A stretch of DNA of 64,000 nucleotides from Chimonanthus salicifolius (taxonomy: Eukaryota > Streptophyta > Magnoliopsida > Laurales > Calycanthaceae), in NCBI GenBank assembly GCA_013350335.1, contig CM023537.1, positions 51,034,608 to 51,098,607 on the forward strand. The letters run 5' to 3'. Below the pieces are notes generated by a model. The model worked only from the letters and a program-made list of their open reading frames with translations, searched no databases and was not told where the DNA came from. Shown here piece after piece: positions 57,174 through 64,000 of this stretch. A program made the position numbers and the translations under genes. The stretch's first letter is position 1; each line of letters opens with the position of its first letter.

Positions 57174-58035
57174 TTTAAGTTAGGGTATCCCTAGGGTGTG
57201 CCGAAAATACAGTATTTTACAAATAAGAGTATCCCTAGGGTGTGCCGAAAACACATTTAGGAAAGTCAAAAGACCTTGAAGTCTTAAAGTATTTTTAGCA
57301 GGTTATCGTAATTAGTCCGGATATTCAATTTGAGAAATTTTGAAAATACACAGTGCTTAAAAAATAACTTTAAAATTTTAAAGGAGATTTTATTATTTAA
57401 TACACTATGCACCTTATTTTTTAAGCATCGTGTATTTTCAAAATTTCTCAAATTGAATATCCGGACTAATTATGATAACCTGATAAATATACTTTAAGAC
57501 TTGAAGGTCTTTTGACACTCCTAAATGTGTTTTCGGCACACCCTAGAGATACCTTTATTTATAAAATACTGTGTTTTAAATATTTAGGAGTGTCAAAATA
57601 CCTTTAAGTGTTAAAATATTTTTATCAGGTTATCGTAATTAGTCCGGATATTCAATTTGAGAAATTTTGGAAATACACAGTGCTTAAAAAATAACTTTAA
57701 AATTTTAAAGGAGATTTTATTATTTAATATACTATGCACATTATTTTTTAAGTACCGTGTATTTTCAAAATTTCTCAAATTGAAGATCCGGACTGATTAC
57801 GATAATCTGATAAATATACTTTAAGACTTCAAGGTCTTTTGACACTTTTAAATGTGTTTTCGGCACATCCTAGGGATATCCTTATTTTTAAAATACTGTG
57901 TTTTAAATATTTAGGAGTGTCAAAAGACCTTTAAGTTTTAAAGTATTTTTATCAGGTTATCATAATTAGTCTGGATATTCAATTTAAAAATTTTTAGAAA
58001 TACACGGTAATTAAAATATAACTTTAAAATTTTAA
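57174..58035. repeat. Tandem array of palindromic MITEs
   Basis: A right half-unit (57174-57403) is followed by two full palindromic units (from about 57404 and 57730, spacing ~327). Landmarks: CACTATGCAC, TTATTTTTTAAGCA, ATTGAATATCCGGACTAATT, TGTGTTTTCGGCACA and their inverse. Same palindrome as 23455-23745 and 52870-53625. Confidence 0.85.
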
Positions 58036-58381
58036 AAGAGAATATTATCAAGTACAAAATTTGAAAAATAACTTTGATAAAATAATTTTCAGTGAGTTCT
58101 TTATGCAGCTCACGAGAGTTGCTTTTTGTCAAATGCCTTCTCACAAAAAACTCTAATACCCTTCTTCTCTGTCACTCTCTCTATTAAACCCTAGCAGCCG
58201 CCGCCACTTTTAGCAGTCTCTGTATTTTTCCCATCAACGAAGAACAGAAAGAAGAGAAAAGAAGCTGTGAAAGGTGTGCTATTTTTTTTCTTCAATCTTT
58301 TCTCCATATTTTCTTTTTTCTCTTTCCATTCTTGTCCGCTATTTTTTTTTAAAAAAAAGGGGCTTTTAAAAAAAATCAAAT
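58036..58381 (+). other. Leader-like stretch with telo-box
   Basis: TATTAAACCCTAGCAGCCGC (58182-58201) with CT-rich sequence before and GA-rich after resembles the promoter and 5' leader of plant translation-related genes, in which AAACCCTA is common. No start codon with a recognisable frame follows; poly-T and a TATCGG element cut in at about 58380. Possibly a stranded gene 5' end. Confidence 0.25.
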
Positions 58382-58552
58382 TTTTAAAAGTCGGCCAATA
58401 TCATGACCGATAATTCGGTTAAAAATTCGATCATACCGAATTTTTTTTGTACGGTTGATACTGTATGTATCAACTGATATAATTCGGTGGTCGAAAATCT
58501 GAATTATATCGACCGATGCGTACAGCATCAGCCCATATTTTGACCCCTGAGC
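58382..58552. repeat. Fragment of the TATCGGCCGATA family
   Basis: GTCGGCCAATATCATGACCG and AATTATATCGACCGATGCG, ending TTTTGACCCCTG, the hAT-like terminus. Left end not found. Confidence 0.6.
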
Positions 58553-59435
58553 ATGTACCATATCCTATGCTCCAATCCTAGGGATACGTGGAGCCAGTGT
58601 TAGTTGCCATTGTGTGGGGCCTTAATTGTCTATTATGTGACAATTCACCACGGAGGGGGCATGTTGAGATTCATTTTCCGTATTTCATCAGCCTTTGACG
58701 TATTCATGAAGTCATTATCACTTTCCACCTTGGTGCATGAATGTCATGTGATGCGTATTTAATGATAAATTCAAACTATTCAAATTGTGTTTTTTAAAAA
58801 AATATATATATATTAGAATTTATTTGACATTCATTTTGTGCATCCTCACCATTGAATTTAGCATCACAATTAAAAATATTTATCCAATAGTGTTATTCTA
58901 ATTTTAAAAAGTAAAGTGATAGAACGATTCAATGGATTTCATTTTGGCTACTTTGATGGTTTCCATGACAAAATATCTTTCCATCTAAATTTTTTTATCA
59001 TAAGGTGAGTCTCATCATCTAACAAGAGTAGTCTAAACAAATAGGTTTGTAAGCACCTCATATTAGAGGTGTCAACGAGCTAGGGCAGGTCAAATGGGTC
59101 ATATGACCAAGATTAGGCCACACTTTAAGGCCCAATAATCTCAACGGGTTGGGCCCTATCCAAGGGAACCCACACCGAGCCGTTATCCCCTACTCCTCCA
59201 AAATATGAGTCGATATAACAAGAAATAAAGTCCATTGCGCACTCCTCAATCAATTTTTTTATGAAAAACTTATAAGAACCAAGAGAAAAATTGTGTCCAT
59301 TGCATCTTTCGCAGCCATGGATTTGCTACCCACATTTGATTTAACCCTTTTCCCCAGTTCCAATCTAACAAATATAGGGTATTTTTTATTTTTATCGTGA
59401 ACTTATGGAGAAAATATTGTTTGTTGTTAATATCA
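58553..59435. other. Unassigned
   Basis: AT-rich; at 59065-59200 a GGGTTGGGCC-type patch resembles small hAT-like elements, without clear ends. Confidence 0.35.
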
Positions 59436-59540
59436 GGGGTGTAAATATCGGCCGATATGCCGATATCTCGGCCATATTATATTAGCCGATATCACAATAT
59501 CGGCCGATATCGGTCGTTATTATCATTTTTCTATTATTAT
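59436..59540. mobile_element. Left end of a hAT-like element
   Basis: CAGGGGTGTAAATATCGGCC followed by repeated ATATCGGCCGATATCGG. Right end not identified; the complete element at 59660 lies just downstream. Confidence 0.6.
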
Positions 59541-59659
59541 TGCCAAAACTCAGTATTAGTGTAATAATATGCAATATTAATGGTATTTTTAAAAAAATTA
59601 AAATCAAAATATTGCTAGCTTAGTTTAAATTTTTATAACTATGATGAAGGTATTTAGAA

Positions 59660-60061
59660 CAGGGGTAATAATCTCGGCCGGTCGAGATATCGGCCGATAT
59701 CTCGGCGATACGATACTCTTTATTTATTTTTTATTTTTTCAAAATATCGGTCATTTTTTATTTTTTATTTTTTAAAAATAAAAATAAATAAATAATTAAA
59801 AGAAGCCCTTTTAAAAAAAAATAATTGAAAATATTGGCTGATATTTGACCGATATCGGCTGGGCCCATGAACGAAACCAAATAAAAGAAACCAACGATAT
59901 TTAATGATATCAGGCGATACATATTGTCGATATATCAACTATATCAGTCGATATCATCAAAGTACAGCTGATATTAATAGTATCGGCCAAGATATCTCGG
60001 TTTCTAAAACCCGAGTTATCTCAATCGATACGATACGCATCAACTGAGATTTCGTTCCATA
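59660..60061. mobile_element. hAT-like MITE, perfect 8-bp target duplication
   Basis: ATTTAGAA occurs at 59652-59659 and 60062-60069. Left end CAGGGGTAATAATCTCGG, right end GAGATTTCGTTCCATA (decayed). Dense in TATCGGCCGATATC motifs. Third good copy of the family. Confidence 0.85.
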
Positions 60062-60069
60062 ATTTAGAA

Positions 60070-60370
60070 TGAACTTATGTGGCATTTGATGACATTTATG
60101 GCTCAAAAATATTGGATGATGAATTATATATTAATTTATTAGATAATTATCAAAGTAATTTATTTCTTATAGTACATTTGTACTTTAGTCATAGATTTAT
60201 CAATAGTTATTTGAATTTTAAATTTTATTTTATGTATAGTATATTTATTATTATTTTTTTCTTCGAGATTTTCCAATAATATTCTAGTAAAATCATAAAA
60301 TTTAAAAGTATTCTGATATTGAGGTATTTCTGATATTGGTTGAGTAGTGCAAATTTAAAAGCCCCACCAT
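60070..60370. other. No feature recognised
   Basis: AT-rich; a short frame at 60079-60279 has no domain. Confidence 0.4.
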
Positions 60371-61077
60371 AAGGGTGCAACTTGTGTCAGGCCTAACCAG
60401 TGCCAACCTGAGCCCAATCTGAAAATTGTAGAGCTTGACTCACTTGATTAGGGCTTGGTCCAAAACAAGGTTCAAAACAAGGGGCCGAATTAAATTTTGG
60501 ATTGGGACAGGGCCTTACATTCTTGGCCTAACCTGAAACCCCAAGTTAAACTCTAGGACCAATGAAATCTAAATATAATTTATTGTGGTTAACTAAAAAT
60601 CTTAAACACTATACATTATAAAAGTCTTTATATTCATCCCAAAGTTAATCCTGAAAGTAATTCTATCTACTATATAAACCTAAATTTATAAGATGAGTTA
60701 ATTAATTAATAGTAAACTAATAACTTGACAATCTAATTACTGTCATAGAATTAATAGCTAGAATCATGGTTTGTCTGATGGAAAAAAATTGATTCAGAAT
60801 ATAAATCTCACAAAAAATTAGTGTGCAATAAATAATAAACAATTATCACTTAATAATACAAACTAATAGTAGTGATTGATTTAAGACTAAGTTGAGCAAG
60901 GGTCCAAAAACCTGAAGCCCATATGAGCCCTTATTTATTTTCTTAAGGTTCCATTCAATTTCAAATAATTTAAGCGAATAAGGGCCCAATCTGAGCACAA
61001 ATCCTATATTTTCAATATAGATCTTAGTCCAAATTGACTTAGAACCCGACCCAACCCATCCGAGTTACACTCCTTGC
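60371..61077. mobile_element. Possible hAT-like element, 0.7 kb
   Basis: Left AGGGTGCAACTTGTGTCAGG; right end, reverse-complemented, AAGGAGTGTAACTCGGATGG. Inside are GCCTAACC..GCCCAATC motifs. Flanks do not give a sure duplication. Confidence 0.45.
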
Positions 61078-61189
61078 CCACTTCAGCCAAATCTAAATAT
61101 CTTAGAATCCAGGCCCAAATCATCATCATCATTCTGCCATCGTCATTACTACTATCAGTTGCGACTGCTACCAATATCAATCTTTTTCA

Positions 61190-61352
61190 GATATTCAAGC
61201 GTCTCACTTAGTTAATTTTTAAGACATGTACAAGTCTCTCTACCCACATACATCGAATAAATCTGCGGAGAGTGACCCTATATGTTAAATGTGAATTGAA
61301 CACAAAACAGCTTATATTCTGATTAAGATTTTGGCCATATCACCGACCCCCG
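61190..61352 (-). mobile_element. SINE, copy of the 55.2 kb family
   Basis: The minus strand reads TGATATGGCCAAAATCTTAA (A-box region), TTGTGTTCAATTCACATTT (B-box region), GGTCACTCTCCGCAGATTTA, GTATGTGGGTAGAGAGACTT and TTAAAAATTAACTAAGTG. Confidence 0.65.
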
Positions 61353-61774
61353 CGAGTTAATATCACATTTTTCTTTATCTAGATTGTTATCTCTCTGACC
61401 TGTCAATTTGTGTCTCAATTTGAGTTATCTATCTGTTTTGGTAAAAGTTTATATTTTCTAATAACTTTTTTTAATTTTAGTCTTATTAGATTAACGCATC
61501 TATCTATTTCATTTGATTTTTTTTCATAGATCTATCTACTTTAATTATTTATCATAGTTTTATTTGTCAAGATCATCTATATTCGTTCACCTCTTATACC
61601 AAAATGCAAATATGTTTCTCAGCGTCTCATGATTCTGTTGCTTTGGATCAAGTGTGGTGACACACTAGTCTAATCATTTATGTCTCTACTAAAAAATTGT
61701 GGCACGTTGCTCCGATTATAATTGGTTGATCAAATTTAGTTCTTCCAAATGATGTCATCTTGCCATTAGATTAG
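61353..61774. other. No feature recognised
   Basis: AT-rich; may include decayed gag sequence at its right edge. Confidence 0.35.
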
Positions 61775-62292
61775 CATGATAAATAATCTTAAACTCTGGT
61801 TTGACTCACCATCCTTTATGTAGAGAGTTTCAAATTTTCTACGAAGGGTTTGAAGTTTGACCGTCAATATCTTAATACGGCCTTGATAAACCTTCTATAG
61901 TGTATCCCAAGCCTCTTTTGATTTTGATGCGCCTGAAGCTGTGGAAAGATGGGTTCTTTGAAGTTTGACCGTCAATATCTTAATACGGCCTTGATAAACC
62001 TTCTATAGTGTATCCCAAGCCTCTTTTGATTTTGATGCGCCTGAAGCTGTGGAAAGATGGGTTCATCCATTACTTGTTGGATGATGAAAAGCGCTTTACT
62101 GTCTTTTTTGACAGAATCATTCAAAATTTCAGTAGAGAAATGATTTGCATCATAGCCTTTCTCCACCAATTCCCAAAGATTTTAAGATTTGAATAACGTT
62201 TGCATCTTTTTGCTCCAAGAATCATAGTTGGTACCTTTGAAGAAGGGAGTGGACGGCTGTGATAGATTGACTGTCGTGTGGTTGCCCGCCAT
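61775..62292 (-). pseudogene. Ty1/copia gag N-terminus with internal duplication
   Basis: From ATG at 62292: MAGNHTTVNLSQPSTPFFKG, then TNYDSWSKKMQTLFKS, a TAA where Gln/Asp is usual, NLWELVEKGYD, and KKDSKALFIIQQVMDEPIFP. This is the order of the copia gag N-terminal and UBN2-like domains that build the particle. A 108-bp tandem copy (61851-62064) then repeats 36 codons, after which LRRKFETLYIKDGESNQ, the next gag motif, is reached near 61790. Two stops within the repeat and truncation after it. The LTR and primer site lie directly upstream. Confidence 0.85.
61849..62064. repeat. Perfect 108-bp tandem duplication
   Basis: The block from TTTGAAGTTTGACCGTCAAT to GTGGAAAGATGGGTTC occurs twice in direct tandem with no differences that I can find. 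It stays in frame with gag (36 codons). Identity is out of keeping with the decay around it. Confidence 0.9.
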
Positions 62293-62336
62293 TATACTAC
62301 TCTTTCTACACTTGTCACCGAACTTCAAAAGAACGT

Positions 62337-62349
62337 GGCTCGCATACCA
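62337..62349 (-). promoter_or_regulatory. Primer binding site of the copia element
   Basis: TGGTATGCGAGCC, two or three changes from the complement of the tRNA-Met 3' end (TGGTATCAGAGCC), two bases beyond the LTR end. Confidence 0.75.
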
Positions 62350-62351
62350 CT

Positions 62352-62815
62352 TGTCAACTTCAAGAAGCTATTAAGCAAATTCGGTCTTCTCTCTCAAAAC
62401 TTGTAAGGTTAGAGAGAGGTAACACACACTTAGAAAAAACTTTCAAATCTCTCAATTGAGTAGCATAAATAATAACGGGAATACATGAAAATTATATGAG
62501 ATAAGAAACTAGGTGTTGGTTCATATTGAGTTCTACATCTCTCTTTAAATAAGAAAGATTCAACAACTAACTACACATCAATATAACATGCTTAAGTCTA
62601 AAAACCCATTGCCATAACATGGGACAACTCATTAGCCATGACTAACAACCATGACACCTAACCCTTATTGTTAGGACACCTAATAACACATTCATGATAC
62701 TAACATCCCATATCCTAGATGATAGGGTAGTGAGATGACTCACAAAACAAACCATGACTCAAACCCGAGAACAAGTCAAAAATACTAATGTGGATTTTAT
62801 GCATTAACTTCAACA
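62352..62815 (-). repeat. 5' LTR of the copia element
   Basis: On the minus strand it starts TGTTGAAGTTAATGC and ends CTTGAAGTTGACA, 464 bp, with the primer site next to it and gag after that. No second LTR is in the window on the left; the rest of the element is lost. Confidence 0.75.
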
Positions 62816-63516
62816 TAATTTACTTGTGGGCCTCATGTGGACCATGGTCCCTCCAAATTAGTCGATCTTTCAATTGTGCATGTTAACATTATTTATATGC
62901 TCTATACAAAATCAAAATTAGATGTCTACTACGATGAAAAACATATATCAGATTTAATTACATATTCCAAATGATATGTGAAGGATTAAGATATGATCAT
63001 GAGAATATATTGCCACAATGAGGGATAGCGTGTGGCTCTCAGAGCATAAACCTACCATGACTTGCTTTCTCTTTCACCCTTTCTTTTTTTTACAAAGATA
63101 TATCATGCTGCTGACAGAAACTTATGCGATTCTCTCATTCGGTGGAAAATGGAATGCCAAGCAGAAAAAGGAAAAAAGAAGAAGAAGAGAAACACAAGGA
63201 ACAAAAGAATTAGAAGAAACTTTGGATAAACCTATAAGAAAATTGATGCATCTTCTGGTGCAAGTTCTCTGCCTTTTGAGGTTGTTTTCTTTCTTTCAGC
63301 TGATAGAAATGAGAAGTATAGAAAATGAAACCCTTTCCTCTTCTTTTATAAAATAAAAGTTTTTTTTTTGTCAAGAGCAAAGAAAATAAGATTTTTCCCA
63401 CTTCTTCCAAAAAGTACATTTCCCTTGAGATGATTAGAAATTTTAATAAGGCAAAGAGAGTTTTCATTTCCATGACAGATGGAGATGGCATTGGATTTCA
63501 TAACACCTACTAGAAG
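62816..63516. other. Unassigned; open frame without domain
   Basis: The frame 63018-63356 (112 residues) has a Lys/Arg-rich middle (KQKKEKRRRRETQG) and no recognisable domain; the opposite strand is open too, so it is most likely chance. Confidence 0.35.
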
Positions 63517-63797
63517 GGGTGAAACTCGAGTTGAGAAAATAAAAATTCATATGGAATTCAAGTCGGATCGAGTTGAAGAATTTTCAAGTTAATCTGACCC
63601 GATTCGACCTAACCTGGCTAAAATGGGTCGAGTCAGAATGCGGGTCGAGTCGGGTTAGAATTCAGGTCGGGTCGGATCTAGAATTTTGGTCAATAACTTG
63701 GATTGGTTCGGGTTCCATAAATATTGACTCAAGTCGAGTTGGATTTTTAGAAATTCGATCCGATCCAACCTGACCCAATCCAATTTCAGTCATACCT
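63517..63797 (+). mobile_element. GGGTCGGG-rich element, third copy
   Basis: Starts AGGGGTGAAACTCGAGTTG, holds GGGTCGAGTCGGGTTAGAAT and GGTCGGGTCGGATCTAG, and ends CCTGACCCAATCCAATTTCA. Collinear with 38075-38466 in the same direction. Confidence 0.6.
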
Positions 63798-64000
63798 ACT
63801 GGATAACATAGACCACACAATCTTTTTTGTAGAAATTAATACATTAAAAAAAATTGGCAAATAGCACTGAAAACGTTGCCATAGTCCTTCCTTAATGAAG
63901 GGAAAAACTTTAATTACAATTCTGCAATAGAGATTAAGTTTACTATTGTTTAAGTAGACAAATATCAAGTGATAGCTTCACTTTTGAAAGTGGCGAGGAC
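63798..64000. other. No feature recognised
   Basis: AT-rich end of the window. Confidence 0.4.

Noticed and set aside
63018..63356. 112-residue frame as a host gene
   Set aside because: No domain, overlapping minus-strand frame of like length, and low-complexity Lys/Arg run.

Overview
This is nuclear DNA of a flowering plant. It is AT-rich and made almost wholly of old, mutated transposable elements nested in one another. I see no intact protein-coding host gene. The one host gene I can name is a MIR167 microRNA gene on the minus strand near 34.5 kb. Plant origin is shown by the miR167 hairpin, a degenerate copy of plastid 23S rRNA, FAR1-type Mutator transposase, Ty1/copia and Ty3/gypsy remnants with tRNA-Met primer sites, TRIMs and a Stowaway MITE. 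The species cannot be read from the sequence.

Layout. 1-7801: most of a large Mutator-like element (left end cut by the window edge) with a broken FAR1/MULE transposase, two broken accessory reading frames and three groups of palindromic or tandem repeats. 8.2-10.6 kb: small inverted-repeat elements and a SINE. 11458-19049: a Ty3/gypsy element on the minus strand with matching AAATC target duplications, most of pol lost, a duplicated 5' end, a foreign LTR and two TRIM insertions. 20.7-21.2 kb: nuclear copy of plastid 23S rRNA. 22.27-24.02 kb: an inverted-repeat element carrying a frame with two kinds of tandem peptide repeat. 25-32.7 kb: hAT-like and Mutator-like MITEs, a Ty1/copia gag-protease fragment, SINE and microsatellites. 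33-35.3 kb: low-repeat MIR167 locus. 35.4-40.45 kb: MITEs, a Stowaway and a PIF/Harbinger-like element with a nested insertion and a tandem array. 40.85-44.76 kb: inverted LTR arms and a further LTR. 45.8-55.1 kb: hAT-like elements with 8-bp duplications, LTR fragments, and a hAT inserted into the end of a Mutator-like MITE. 55.2-64 kb: SINEs, an array of palindromic MITEs, more hAT-like elements and the 5' end of a Ty1/copia element (LTR, primer site, gag).

How parts relate. The large Mutator-like element and the MITEs at 25.96-26.32 kb and 53.71-54.04 kb share terminal sequence (core CGATCCTCCCAC then GCATTTTGTG) and internal GAGCCGA motifs, so the MITEs look like relatives once moved by this kind of transposase. 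The palindromes between its genes and its two extra frames recall VANDAL-type Mutator elements, which encode factors that bind clustered motifs in their own non-coding DNA. That comparison is inference. All recognised protein-coding frames carry stops, frameshifts or deletions.
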